From assembly GCA_034687125.1 (NCBI GenBank), contig JAQGBZ010000108.1, positions 1 through 64,000 on the forward strand: a stretch of 64,000 nucleotides of DNA. Direction: 5' to 3'. Positions 12,301 to 24,316 of this stretch are shown here, one piece after another (positions within the stretch are counted from its first letter, which is position 1; the number at the start of each line of letters is the position of its first letter). The position numbers and the translations under genes are program-made. The notes beneath the pieces were generated by a model, which saw only the letters and a program-made list of their open reading frames with translations, was not told the DNA's origin and made no database searches. The DNA is from Neelides folsomi (taxonomy: Eukaryota > Arthropoda > Collembola > Neelipleona > Neelidae).

Positions 12301-15300
12301 TATTTTTTCATACTCCAGTGGTCTCAAAATGTTCCTTATTACTCTCTTCGCTCGTCCAGAGATAAATTAATCTAATGACGGAAGAATTATTATAAAAGTG
12401 CATGTTACGTATCAATCAAATTTTTTACTCTTCAAAAATTTTAAAAAAAGTAATTGCATTTGATTAAAGATATTTTATCGGCATTTATATAATCGGCATC
12501 TCGATTAATTTACTAAAGAGGAAAACATTTAAAATTTGTTGTTTCTTATTTATTAGATATGAAGTACATATAACGTTTAAAAAGCTATGGATGGAATTAA
12601 TTATAAAACATGCATTTGATATTACAAATTACCCGTTGTAGAAATAAAAATAATTCATAGTTTTTATTACCGAATGCAGAAAATTAGATGTGCAATGAAA
12701 TATAATTAAATAATTACGTAATATAATCCATTATAAATAGGCACATGGTAAATGTCAATAAATTAAAAATTATTTCATTGTGAAAATGGTAATAAAAATA
12801 ATAAGGTTAAGCAAACAACAGCTGAGATTGATTGTACTTCATTGTACACACATTTGAATAGAAAGACCAAATTAAGTTTATTATTGATTTCTCAAAATAT
12901 TCTATATCCATTTTACTTATAATTCTCAACGAATCTTGGTCTCATAATGCTCATATTTGATAATACTGATTATTCCAATCAGTTATATGCATTCCGCATA
13001 ATAATACTAAAACATCAAATATCGAAGCATTGGTACCAATATAAATTAAATGGCTTAGGCATACTGTATTATAGTATACTGTACTATACTGTATTGGTAT
13101 TGTGTTAGAATAAAGTACTTTTTATGTTGGGTTTATTTGGAATGTTTGATCCTTTTATTTGCTATGTGGGATCTAGTTAAATTAAATTGGGAATTGAGCT
13201 CAATTGGGTATGACGCTTTTGGAGATGAGTAAACAAAAAGGTTTTTTGTTTTGAGTCTCTTCGGAGTTAATGAGATTTTCCAACATGTCTCTGTTCATTC
13301 CCGGTGATGGCTGTTCTAAATGTTTACCCTTAAAATACAGCAAGTTTTAATCAAAATAGTGGGACAGGAGGGAAATGTATAAATGTGCATCTAAATTCTA
13401 AAGCCCTTTTGATTCAAACTTGGAATTGAATCATGTTATTCCTTTTAAATTAACTGTAGTCGAGTTGAACCTCCGCCTACACAAAGTTCTCATTTATTTG
13501 TCTAAAACTAATCGTACGTACACACCAATATTAAATATTTCCAATTAAAATTAAATTGCTTTCTCTCTCATTTTGCAAACTAATTTTATTTATTTGGCAA
13601 GCTTTACATAAAATATGTAAATGGAAATTCATCATAAAATTCATCCAATTTATCATCAATGTTCCAATTTATCATCCATTTTAATACTACAATTTGCAAG
13701 TAATGATTTTGAATACTTACCAAGTACCATTGCTCTTTAAAGAGAGGATCATAGAAGATTGGATTGCTCTGTGTGTAGGAATTTGCTGAAGAGAAGTACG
13801 GCCCAGAAGTTCCTTCATAATAGGAAAAATCACGCTTCACTCGTTTCTTCTCAACTTGCTGTTCGAACCAGAGGACCTACACAAACCAGAGAAACCAAAA
13901 TTCCGTTAGCTCCTGTACTTCGACATTAAATGCCCAAACGACATTTCAATGGGTTCTTGATGGGAGACCAGGAGTTTAATAGGAGTTGTCCATTTGCACT
14001 TCATTAGCAGTTGTCTCATGTCTCACATCCCTTTGTCTCCTCCTACTCCATTCCGTCTCCGTCAATTGAAGGAGTGGACAATTAGGAATTTACAACGCAT
14101 GTACACAACAACTCACTACTTTGTACCTCCAAAGGATACCTACAGCCAAACATACTAATGAACAAATAACGAAACTAATGATCTCACGATGTATAAAATG
14201 AGAAGAAAAAAAGAAAATCGAATTTGGTCAAAACGACGAGAGTTTTTTTTCAATTGGAGAAAAAAAAGAAAACTTGTTAAATAGGAAAACGGATGTGAAA
14301 ACGGTCACAAATGAATAAAATACTCGTAACACTTACTATAGGTTGGAAAATTGAAAAATTCGATCGTGAATCGTGACCATTTGAATAAATAATTTAAATT
14401 GATTTTTCCTTTTAAGTTCATGATAAGGTTTATTTGAATCCAAATTTAATAAAACTTGTACTGAACTACATTCCCATATTTATACAATATTAAATATCCT
14501 CTCGGCGCCGTTCTACATACATACATATTACTATTTGTTCAAATGGACAATGGAGGAAAAACAGACACATGAAATTGATGAATTAAATATAAAAGGAAAT
14601 AAAATCCTTACATCAGGTTCATCATCAAGAAGCTTGTGGTGTGAACTGCTTGATTCCACCGACCGCTTCCTCACTTTCGAGTGCTCCAATAGATAATAAT
14701 CACTTAGACTTCCAATCTATAAGAAAAAACACACAAATAAAAATATGATTAACTTCATATTTGGATATAAGATAACGGGTATAAAAATTTAATAGTTTAA
14801 GAATTTAAGAATTTAACGATAAGTCAATTGACAAAATTGAGGAAGTAAGAAATGGAATTTTTATATTTTACAAACAACTAAATATCTTAAATATATGTAT
14901 CCTTTTATGGTATGACGAGTATTCGACTTTAATTATGGAGTGCAAAGGAATTAACTCATGTTTTGAAAGAGATAAGGACAAAACACATAAATTATATGAG
15001 TTTAACCTTCAAATTAACAAATAGCTCACTACTCGAACTTAGTAATTAAATTCACATTTCAAATTTTATTACGCTTCTAAAGGATTCAATTGAATTCTTT
15101 CTTTGAAAAGTTACGTGCCTCCTTATGAATTCTCCCATTAAATTGAGAATTGGTACAACGAGGAATATTTCTATCATGCATATTATTAGTAAAAGCCGTA
15201 GAACTTTAATGGAGTGTTCAAGACTGCTCGGTCACTTTAAATTACAGATATACATTTACAATTACATTAAATTATTATTACATTAGAGTTACACTAGAGT

Positions 15301-18300
15301 AGAGAGACAGAACACTAAATTATTATTATTATCCCAATTGAGTTCATTGTATGGTTTTTGGATGAATAGGGAGAACACTCAAAAATGACATTGCTCTATT
15401 TTCCCCAATGTCCCCAAAATACTCTCACTGCACTTATGCCTTATTTTGGTTATTTTGGACAGAATTGTAGTGAGAACAAACAAAATTTCTACATTTGTTA
15501 ATAATAACAAAAAGCGTGGAGAGAGAAGGCGTAAAAGAGATGATGAAGGTAAGAGAAATTTTAGTAAAATTTTGTCACATTGTTATTACACCGTATAAAT
15601 ATAATGTGTACTGTATGGTTGTTTAAAAGTCATATCATAATGTTTGAGATGTTTGCCATGCATTTTACAACATTAAAATGATTTCGAGAGACAAGCTGTG
15701 AATATTATTGAAGGCCCCAAGGACGACAATTTCTTGCAAGTTGGAAAAGAACTCGAGTTATGCTTTGAGGAATTGACACATAACTCTTTGGGATTGGGTC
15801 GGTGGTAAAATGAATTTGACCTTTGATTTGAAAATAAAATGTTATAAATAGGATGAGGAAGGAATGGCCATTCAGGTGGTTTAAAATGTTTAAATACAAA
15901 AACCCTTTGCGTGATCCTGACCTAAATAGCATTAACAATATGGGCATATTTATAAAACAAAAATACGAGCATAAATAACAACATAAACAATAAACCTATA
16001 AATGGAAATACATGTTAAAATAAATGTTACTACTAAAGGTTAGGTATTAAACTTGGGTTTGCAAATTCCAATATAACTTTTATATGTGAGAATATGTTTA
16101 TTTATAAGAATCAAGTTTACCAAATTGTAATTTTATCATTAAATGTGAAATTTTCAATTAAACTAATTTTTAATAATTAGAAATTTATTAAAATACTTTA
16201 TTTAATAAAATAAGATCGGGTTAATAAGATCAACTGCATAACTTTCACCAAAGTTCGCAAAAGCCTTAAATTTAATCTTTTGGGTTTAAACTGTTTAAAG
16301 AGCAAAAAGGAGAATTAATAAGAAATTCCAATTCCCCAAAAATAATGGCGCAAGGGCGGAAATTGTGTCCATCAGTTGGCTAATGTTGGGCTTATTACTT
16401 AGAATTACGGCAGAGATAGGAAGTTTATCATGAGACATGATCGTACAGCTGTTGTGGATTCAACGAAAGCGATGTAAAAAGATTTGGCGATTAAGTGGAA
16501 TTAAAAGCCTGAACCCTTCCAGCCCACCATAGCGAGGAAGAATAATGAACAACGGAAATCAGTTAGAGCGATCTGAGGGGTGCGAGAGATCAAATTGTGA
16601 AAACATAACTTGGATTTCTTTGAAATCTCAATGTGAAGGTATTTAACTCTTCACATTCCAAACTTCCACTTCCTTCCTTCTTTCCTAGAACTTCTAATTT
16701 AATTGACGTTAACCAAAAAAGTTTAAGCAATTATTTATGCATAGAAAATAAAAATCTCTAATCATTTCAACAATTAATTAAATTTTAAATCATTACACTA
16801 TCACTTGAATCTATGTAAAATATCTAAAACTCCTTATCCTATTAATAATAAATGAAAATTTTAATAAAATAAAATTATAATAATTAAACCGGCAGATGAA
16901 ATTTGATCATTGTGAGAAAAAGATGCTTCAACATATTTAAATTAAATCTCCAAATTAGGTCATTGGAAAAGAGCTTTTCCATTCATAGAGATTTAAATAC
17001 AGACTCATCATTTGCATGCATTTATATTTCATGACATTCAGGAGATTCGCATCTGCCTGCATGGTTTTTAATTTCTCTTTCATCATTCAATGTCTTTTCC
17101 GATTCAATTCATTTTCACTACTTTCGATTAGAATGGGAAAATTGGTCTGTGAAATCATTTCGTCCTACTCAGAATTCCCATTGTTAAAATTTGACAATTT
17201 GAGAAAAGAAGAAAGGAGGTGAAATGAAGAGATTCACTTCAGCCTCATTTTAACAAGCAATTTACAATTTTTAAAACTTAATATGAAATAATATTGTTTC
17301 CTCCTTAAACTTACTATAAAAATATTACCAGTTACATTTATAATAAAAGTTTTAAAAATTAATATGATTGATGATTTATGGATTTTTTCATATCGCATAT
17401 CATTTATCGTGACTTTTCTTTTAGCCAATTCTTATTATTTTTAAAATTGAAATAATAAAAGCACATCTGTATTTCTATATTTTATAAGATAAGAACATCG
17501 TTTTCCAAATTTTAATTTTCATAATAAAAATTTTAAGATCATATTTAAACATTCATACATTTGAAATAATTTTAATTGGAAATTAATTTTTTTTACAGTT
17601 TTCAAGGAAAAGTTGAATAAAAGTAAAGGTGGTAATTAATTACCACCACGCGTAACATTAAGATCATAAGTATAATTAAAAAGGCTAAAATTGTAACTTC
17701 CTGTTTTCCAATGAGCATGAGTCTCCTAATAAGTAAGAATAGCTCATTACATAGTGGTGATATGAAAAATATTAAAATACAGGTTCCTTGAGGCTGAGCA
17801 TCTTTTCTTTTATCTCAGCGGAATCTGATAGAAAAGATGCATGTAATTGTAGGAAGTAGCATCCATTGTTTCCATCCTATAAGTAATTTTCACTTACAAA
17901 GTTAAAAGTTGAGGCAAAAACATTTAGCACCCTCCCCAACTTCCAAAACACTCACTCAGAAGGATGTGGAGACTTTCGCTTTCTTAAGAGGATCTTTCAT
18001 ATTAATTAGGATGAGGACCAGGAATGAGGAAGATAAAAATTAAGACGGAAAAGAACCTTGCATTCAAAACCTTACATTACAACCACCATGAGTAATGCCC
18101 TTAAATCCTCACGTCAATTAAATTCTTGTTCCAATTTACAGGCAAACAGAAATTCTATCATAATAAAACATAATAAAAACCATCTCTGCTTATAGAACTT
18201 TGTATAATCCATACATTTAAGCCTATTCCTTCCTTTAATATTTATTTCATCAAATGTTTGAATCATTTTTCATTACACAATATTCTTAAATTGGTACTGC

Positions 18301-19303
18301 GTAAATGGATAATCTAAACTGCAGAATTGTGCTATATTTTTAACACCATTGAGTTATATGAGTTTATAATGTTCTTACAATATGTAGTTAAGTATATCTT
18401 TAATACTCGATTAATATCCATCTCTATTTTCTCATCAAGCGTTTTGAATCGACTTTGGCCCTGAAATGGATCTCTTATAGACATTAAATATCTTTCTAAC
18501 CTCCATGCTCAGATTATTCTAACCCAGATAATAAATGATTCAACTTGTGATTTAATCAAACTGCATCCGATTGCACAAAAACTCACCCGATATTTCACAC
18601 CATAATCAAATTAAAACAAGTACAATAAGATTAAATTATGAGTAATAAAATAATAAAACTCCGAAATAAGCTTGAATAAGTAAACAAAAATATTAAAATA
18701 TTTTCTCTTAAGTTTATTATAGTATAAGTTTAAATGACTTTAAGTTTTATTATGCAAAATTGAACTATTATAATTTCCTTATAACGAAATAAGGATAATT
18801 TGTAGTTAAATATTTAAATTGGACATTTTTCATAGTAAGAAATTTAAATAATCTAAAAGTATTTATCCTCCAGGGTTTAAGCCATTATACATTAGTTAAT
18901 TTTGCAACATTTTTATAGTTAGACATATTATAGTTTAATGTTAGTTAAATTGTATTTAAAGTGGAAGAGTTTGAAACTGAAAGAAATTAAAACTTTCAGC
19001 CACGACTGCTGTGAATAAAAAAATGAGGAACAGACCGTGACCGAACGCTGAGGAGAGAACGAAGGGAATGAATGGGGGAAAAACCACAATTTGCAGACAA
19101 ACCTGTCCAAGGTTGATAAAGCCATGTCTTTTGGCAATTTCATTTGCCCTGTCTTCCCCAGAAGGAACGTGGATGGCAAATTGGTTGGAGTAGAGGTTCG
19201 CTGTTCCAAAGGGTGACCAGAGGAGGCAGAAGAGAAGTATCACATTACAATTCTTCAAAAGGCATTTCATACTTGATCCCCCCAAACTTCGGATTTTCCA
19301 CAT
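3014..19303 (-). CDS. Fur2: Furin-type proprotein convertase, furin 2 / PCSK5-PCSK6 class
   Basis: Fourteen exons, listed separately, join in matching phases to give a 1201-residue type I membrane serine endoprotease. Members cleave secretory precursors after basic motifs in the trans-Golgi and at the cell surface. In order: signal peptide (about 1-35), prodomain ending in the autocleavage site KKRVKR at 117 with a secondary site RKR at 85, catalytic domain with Asp185 (ILDDG), His224 (KHGTRCAG), oxyanion Asn325 (WASGNGG) and Ser405 (HTGTSAS), P domain (about 450-625), seven or eight furin-type Cys repeats (about 685-1085) ending in CIPCCSH...CCHC, a membrane span (about 1107-1128) and an acidic tail. 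The Asn-to-Ser distance is seven residues longer than in human furin. The RGD usually found in the P domain reads RGN. The long Cys-rich region and its CCHC end favour furin 2 / PCSK5B over furin 1. Confidence 0.88.
3525..3692 (-). CDS. Fur2: Convertase exon 13: last Cys repeat with CCHC end
   Basis: This exon encodes residues 1036-1091 and part of 1092. It has [24 protein letters not shown] and then a Cys-free spacer. The acceptor is TTTCAG and the donor GTAAGG, ending in phase 1. An internal GTGAGG, also in phase 1, could act as an earlier donor. Confidence 0.8.
3903..4174 (-). CDS. Fur2: Convertase exon 12: furin-type Cys repeats
   Basis: This exon encodes residues 945-1035 and part of 1036, with repeats [11 protein letters not shown] and [11 protein letters not shown]. 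The acceptor is TCTCTAG and the donor GTAAGA, ending in phase 1. Confidence 0.83.
4244..4542 (-). CDS. Fur2: Convertase exon 11: furin-type Cys repeats
   Basis: This exon encodes residues 846-944 and part of 945, with repeats [12 protein letters not shown] and [11 protein letters not shown]. The acceptor is GACCAG; the exon ends CSNG in phase 2 at donor GTAAAA. Confidence 0.83.
4955..5361 (-). CDS. Fur2: Convertase exon 10: furin-type Cys repeats
   Basis: This exon encodes residues 710-845, with three repeats ([34 protein letters not shown]). It ends LDEK at donor GTAGAT in phase 0. If that donor is not used, the frame stops six codons later at 4937-4939. Confidence 0.85.
5515..5829 (-). CDS. 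Fur2: Convertase exon 9: end of P domain, linker, first Cys repeat
   Basis: This exon encodes residues 605-709 and part of 710. [11 protein letters not shown] closes the P domain. A Pro/Gln/Tyr-rich linker of about 60 residues follows, then the start of the Cys-rich region. Phase 1 at both ends; acceptor TTAACAG, donor GTAATT. Confidence 0.87.
5970..6410 (-). CDS. Fur2: Convertase exon 8: end of catalytic domain and most of P domain
   Basis: This exon encodes residues 458-604 and part of 605. It starts [11 protein letters not shown], then gives the P (homo-B) domain: [38 protein letters not shown] stands where many convertases have RGD. Phase 1 at both ends. Confidence 0.9.
6411..6931 (-). 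other. Convertase intron 7
   Basis: This AT-rich intron of 521 bases has donor GTAAGC and acceptor AACAG. I see nothing else in it. Confidence 0.8.
6932..7169 (-). CDS. Fur2: Convertase exon 7: catalytic Ser
   Basis: This exon encodes residues 379-457 plus one base. It includes [15 protein letters not shown] with catalytic Ser405 and WRDLQHLVV. It ends in phase 1 before donor GTAAGC. Confidence 0.92.
7350..7553 (-). CDS. Fur2: Convertase exon 6: oxyanion Asn
   Basis: This exon encodes residues 311-378. It includes [12 protein letters not shown] with oxyanion-hole Asn325 and [19 protein letters not shown], highly conserved in furins. It ends [14 protein letters not shown] in phase 0 at donor GTAAGA. 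Confidence 0.92.
7554..8050 (-). other. Convertase intron 5
   Basis: This 497-base intron has donor GTAAGT and acceptor CCTAG. Its middle is less AT-rich than other introns here and is open in several frames. It holds a perfect short inverted repeat at 7854-7876. No domain is recognisable. Confidence 0.75.
8051..8383 (-). CDS. Fur2: Convertase exon 5: catalytic His
   Basis: This exon encodes residues 200-310. It includes [13 protein letters not shown] with catalytic His224 and the specificity stretches [18 protein letters not shown]. Phase 0, acceptor TTTCAG, donor GTAAGT. Confidence 0.92.
8384..11738 (-). other. Convertase intron 4, 3.4 kb
   Basis: This long AT-rich intron has donor GTAAGT and acceptor TTTTCAG. 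No exon-like interval or recognisable repeat was found. Confidence 0.75.
11739..11873 (-). CDS. Fur2: Convertase exon 4: catalytic Asp
   Basis: This exon encodes residues 155-199. It contains [10 protein letters not shown] with the catalytic Asp185 and NHPDL, which belongs to a calcium-binding region in this family. Phase 0, acceptor TTTCAG, donor GTAAGT. Confidence 0.9.
11874..13720 (-). other. Convertase intron 3, 1.8 kb
   Basis: This AT-rich intron contains a small TACTGTA-type palindromic repeat at 13061-13095 and nothing else I can name. Confidence 0.75.
13721..13876 (-). CDS. Fur2: Convertase exon 3: autocleavage site and mature N-terminus
   Basis: This exon encodes residues 103-154. 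[13 protein letters not shown] is the conserved end of the prodomain, with cleavage predicted after Arg117. [10 protein letters not shown] begins the catalytic domain. Phase 0, donor GTAAGT. Confidence 0.86.
13877..14611 (-). other. Convertase intron 2
   Basis: This 735-base intron has donor GTAAGG and acceptor TGTAG. It contains A-rich runs and no gene. Confidence 0.75.
14612..14716 (-). CDS. Fur2: Convertase exon 2: prodomain with internal RKR site
   Basis: This exon encodes residues 68-102. It continues the prodomain ([14 protein letters not shown]); KVRKR at 81-85 matches the secondary, pH-dependent cleavage site of furin propeptides. The acceptor is TTATAG and the donor GTAAGG, both in phase 0. 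Confidence 0.82.
14717..19102 (-). other. Convertase intron 1, 4.4 kb
   Basis: The first intron, within the prodomain coding region, is the gene's largest and very AT-rich. I found no nested gene. As the first intron it is the likeliest place for intronic enhancers, but that is inference. Confidence 0.7.
19103..19303 (-). CDS. Fur2: Convertase exon 1: signal peptide and prodomain start
   Basis: This exon encodes residues 1-67. It has Met at residues 1 and 12; starting at 12 (19268-19270) places the hydrophobic core (VILLFCLLW) closer to the N-terminus, so it is a credible alternative start. It ends ...GFINLGQ, a conserved prodomain motif, before the donor GTTTGT, in phase 0. Confidence 0.8.
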
Positions 19304-20120
19304 CTTGACTTGGTTGATTAATTAAATTCCCCTACCTAATTAATCCAATATGATTCGCATTTATAATAATAATATATATCTTGATGGAGAATATTGCACG
19401 AATAGAAAACACAGGTACATGTGACAGTGTGACAATTATTTGTGTGTAAGAAGGAATACAAAGATTTCACTTTTAACAAACTCTCACAAGATCGAGAGGA
19501 AAAACAAAATCAATCAGATCGCCCAACTTTGCCTCATTCATCCACCACCATTGGGGCTGAGGAGTTGGAATAATTAAATTTAAATATTAAAGTGAAAATT
19601 TAAATTAAACGTATCACAAAAGGTGAGGACAAAAATTATCGAGGAATCGTAATTTCTAAATTTTAGTTCTTTGTCTATACATTATATATTTTTTAATGAA
19701 CTTGGGAGTTATTAACCCAATTAAAAAAGTTTATTGTTGAATCGGTGAGAGAACTTTTAGACCTCAACTTGAGTTGTTGAAAAAATCGCCCCAAACTCGC
19801 ATGCCCAATCAATTCAAATATTGTTTTTCCTCACCGAGCCCTCATTTCAAATTTAATTTTAATATATGTGACAATTAAAAAAGCCTCTTGGCTCAATTGT
19901 TTCTCCGTCGGCCAAAGAGAGAGGCGAAGTTGAAAGAGATTGTAGAACGAATCTTGATTACTTGATTGGGAATAGAGTTCTCTAAATATTGCAAAATTGG
20001 CTCTTTTAAATGTTTCTTGTTCTCGTGCACAATTAAAATATTTTTTGTATGTTATTAAAATTTAACTGTTATTTAACTTTGTTACAATGTCTGAATATTT
20101 GAAATTCACCGTTTCAATCT
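19304..20120. other. 5' flank of the convertase gene
   Basis: This stretch lies upstream of the convertase start codon and probably holds its 5' UTR and promoter. No clear TATA box or initiator can be assigned. Confidence 0.4.
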
Positions 20121-20129
20121 TGACTTGAT

Positions 20130-20520
20130 GGTTTGGAGGAACATGGTCGATGGTTAACGAAGGAACGGGAGCCCTTTGGGCCCAACTTTTTGCACAATCA
20201 ACACAAGGAGTCCATCAGCTGGTCGATTTGCCCAAGTTGTTTTTGATTATTTCCCAAGAACTCTCCTTGATTACAATTAAAAAGGAGTGTAGTTCAATTA
20301 GGGAATGGTTGGTGGAGACTGGTCCTCTCGCTTCAAACAGAGGAACTTGACTGGCAGAGACTTGTTTCTCGTTTCCGTCAAAGATTTCAAATGGGAAGTC
20401 CCCGAGTTGGGCCGAAGCCCCAGCCAGGAGAGAAATGCACGAACCCCGCCTGTAAAGACTCCTATTGCGCCATTCCACACAGACCAAGGAGACTCAGCAG
20501 CATAGCCCATATACCTAAAA
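20130..20520 (-). other. GC-richer, multi-frame-open block; candidate exon
   Basis: About 390 bases stand out from AT-rich flanks by higher G+C and long open frames on both strands (plus 20150-20350 and 20305-20505; minus 20215-20487 and 20298-20510). On the minus strand an acceptor-like TTTTAG precedes a frame beginning YMGYAAESPWSVWNG, which weakly recalls a membrane-spanning segment. I cannot assign a family or a strand with confidence. It could be an upstream exon of the convertase, an exon of another gene, or a retained fragment. Confidence 0.3.
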
Positions 20521-23500
20521 CTATATGGATACCCTTTTGCTCCTTATAAAACCATAGGGAGACTCGTCCATACAATACACGTATTCTTATGCGATTCTCC
20601 CTTTTGAGCTTTAGACCTTAGACAAACATCATCTCATCTCACCCAACAACTATGCTTTATTATATGATTAAACGTTGAATATTTTAATGACTCATGATAC
20701 AATAAAGCACCTATCAATGCACCTATGTATGATATGATATTTAAATTTAATACAATGTAGTTATACAGGACTTGCTCCATAATGTGAATTTTAATAATGT
20801 AAAGCTATACATGAATTTACATCATTTATTATTTGATCTCTGAGGTGTGATAAATTGGAAAGAGCCGCCAATCAATTTGGTGATTCGCAAAAGGGCGGAG
20901 GCTCAACATCTCTTTAATGAGAATGCACAAATCGTTTGTTCTATTTATAATTGAGATTAGAGTGTGTTATTTAACTATGTATGTATTAATATAAGAATAA
21001 TGTAAGAATAGTGCATGTGTATGTGTAAGAAAAAAATAATTAAATTTATGTGCATACATTTGAAGGGCGATCTTTTTTACAGTCTGAAAACATACGGTTT
21101 AATGTAAGTTATACCGAGAACTTTTTTGAGTTTTACATTTATAATATTTTAATAAGGATGTGCATAGAAAAATAGATTCAGAATGTGTAGATTTAAATCA
21201 GGATAAAAAATTTAAATATTAAACTGAAAATGTATTTTGTTGGAGATAAGATAGAGCTTGTTATCTGTAATGGAGTTTGTATGAAGTTTTTGTATGAAGA
21301 AATAAGGAGGATGGATCTTGTAATTTAATTAAATTGTAAAAGTAGGTTATTATGCATAAAAATAGCCTAATTGTTAACTTTAATGTTCTCCTTTTTAAAA
21401 CTCCTTTCCTGAGGAAAGTAATAGAAATTAAGTGGTGCTAAAATTACATTTGGGAAATTTGGGAAAAATCTATTGCAAAATAAATTAAAAGACCAATTTT
21501 AAATTAAGGCTAATTTAGGCCAATGAACAGAATTTTAATGACTTTGATTATCACTTGACTTTGTTCTGTTTAAAAGGGAAAAAATGATTAATGGACATCC
21601 CACCGGAATCAACAATTTTGGAACATTTCAATAAAACTTAATGTTTAATTCCTCAATTGACAACTCAAGTCAGTTTTTGTATGTATTTGGGCAATTTCCT
21701 TCCATTTCCAATTCCATTTCCATTTGTGACTGATTTCGCGAAATTAAAAATGCATCCGCATTTAAAAGTAAACGTGTTCCATTTTGCGATTATATCTTTT
21801 TCATACGCTTGAAGCTCACTATAATAATATGGGAAGGGTGAAGAAAATGTGTTTTAGTGAATGTAATAGAAATACTTAATCCACTATAACCAATTTCATT
21901 TCCTATTTCCTTTTCAAATCCCATTGGAATGATTGGGGATTTTATTGAACATGTTCAATCCGCTTCTGCTGGTGGTCCATCCATGGGAAATAAATAGGGC
22001 GAAGCAAAAGTTTATCAGACTGACCAATTAGAGATTCCAATTTCGACAAACTCATTTTTAATTAAACTTCAATGGTTCCCTTTCCTCACTCAATGAATTT
22101 CAATTTGCTGATGGGTGAACTCATTCTTTATTCATGGCCACCCTGCCGAAAATAAATAGAAAACTTACATTTGAAAGGGAGTTAAAATATTTAAAGGTAT
22201 GGTTCACTTACTGCCCAACATTATAAATGTTACATGCTAACTCTCATACACCCTTTCTTATATTTAACCAATGTGTACCAGATTTATAAAGTGCCCAACT
22301 CATTAGGATGTTGCAATTTTATGACTTTTATGTGTTCCTTACCAAAGGATGCTAAATTCTCCCATTGGTTTATTATCCCTATAATAAATTAAATACGACT
22401 ACAACAGATATACCTAAGTATGTTAGTGTACTTTATGTACCATAATCATATGTAAATAGTATGTGATATATTATTGTAAAAACGGATAATGTAGTAATTA
22501 GTAAAAATCATGGGCTAATGATTTACCTGGATTCTCCAGGAAGAGAATTTTTGATGTACATTTAAGCTTACATTTAAAACAACTTGTTAATTTGTTTAAT
22601 TATATAGTTAATAGTAATTAAAGTAAATTAAGAAATAATAACGCAAATTCGTAGTAAAAACGGCAAATTGTTATCTCTTGAGTTCTTGGAAGATTTTCAG
22701 ACGGTTGGAGAGTTTCAAATTGCTCAATAATTTTGCTAATTGCAGTCATCCTACATCATTTCCTTTTTGGGATTTTTTCTCTCCCTACTCGTTTTTCTCC
22801 CTCTACGTTCATTTCGGCTTAATCGGGAGCTCGTGAAAGATTCATTGTATGGGAGATGCGACTTAATCTTTTTATTAAATCTCTGAAGGTTATTTGTACG
22901 ATTAAACCATTTGAGATTTGAATCTGCTAAATATAGAAAAGTTTAAGACCGCAACAGTGAGAGCTTCACTACAATTACTCTTACGAATCAGCTTGGGAAA
23001 CCCTGAAGGTTTTTTCGTTATTATTACTCATACTTTTAAACCATTTGAGTTCCTTTTAAGTAACAAATGGCTCAAATCTTGATCATTGTTATAAGTTTAA
23101 TATAAAGTTTATTACTTCAAATTGATAAAAGTCATTGTAGATTCTATTGTGGAAGGTTTGTATTACTCAAAACATACAATTGCTCATTAGAGCTATTTTC
23201 AACCTAAATTCATTTCACAAACATTTTCTTGTTTTTCCAAAAACTTGTCCTAAAATGAATGATTTATAGTTATAAGTTAATAGTGATAGGTTCAAAGGTA
23301 GATGGATTTAATATTGTTTATGGTTCAGATATTTAAATGATATTTGTGGTTAAATTTAGCACAAATTGTCAAATTGATTGAAAGAGGGAGATTGAGATTC
23401 CAATTCATTCTTATTTTAGAAACTCCATTTATTGAAGGATTAGCAGTAATACGTTGAGAAATGAATAATAAAATTCCTTAATATTCATTTATTCTCCGAT

Positions 23501-24316
23501 GGTTGTTCAACGTGAGTGTTTATTACCTTTTTTGATTCTCCTTTTGATAAACAGCTTAATCATATCCGTAGTTTACATACCCCAAAATTGAATATTTATA
23601 ACCAGCGGTTGATGAATCGACCATTTACGTGGAATATGATGTATTAAAATTAAAATAGCATGACCTTTTATGATTTTGTATCAATTTAATTCACTCGTAT
23701 TTATATCCATTACTTTATTATGAATATTATTTATTAACTACATACTTAAGTAAAGGTTATTTATTTAATCATATTATTAAAGAATTTATCACAAGAATAA
23801 TAAAAGTCTAATATTTTAATGACAAATGTGAATAATAAAAAATGAATGGAGAAAACCTTTGACATTTATTTAAGAAACCGAAGTCAATGTTAATTAGATT
23901 CCATTTCCCATATATATAATACATTCAAAATTCTTATTTTTATGACATTCTTTGCGATGTTAATAACTTATTAATAAGTAAGTTGTACATTCTGTACATG
24001 TCTCATTTACATTAATGTTTCCTTTGAATGGGGTTTACTTTAATTCACGGAATGCAAGCGACGTTGAGAAAAAATCTAATATTACAATCAATTTACCTAT
24101 GAATTTGTCAATAAACAGATGCATGGTGTATTATTTGAATGAATAACCATTTGAACTTATAGCTTTGTATAAAGAAATATGATCTTATATTATAGTTATA
24201 TACCTATGTAAATGCAAATAAGGAATGGTTGGGGCACGTGTTTACAATTCGTTTCATTCATTTGCAGTTTTGAGTAAAGAATTATGTATTTATATAATAT
24301 GTAATAATAGAGGTTA
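20521..24316. other. AT-rich intergenic region, no gene seen
   Basis: About 3.8 kb lies between the open block and the zinc-finger arrays. It contains no long frame, no RNA gene and no repeat array that I could recognise. Confidence 0.5.
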
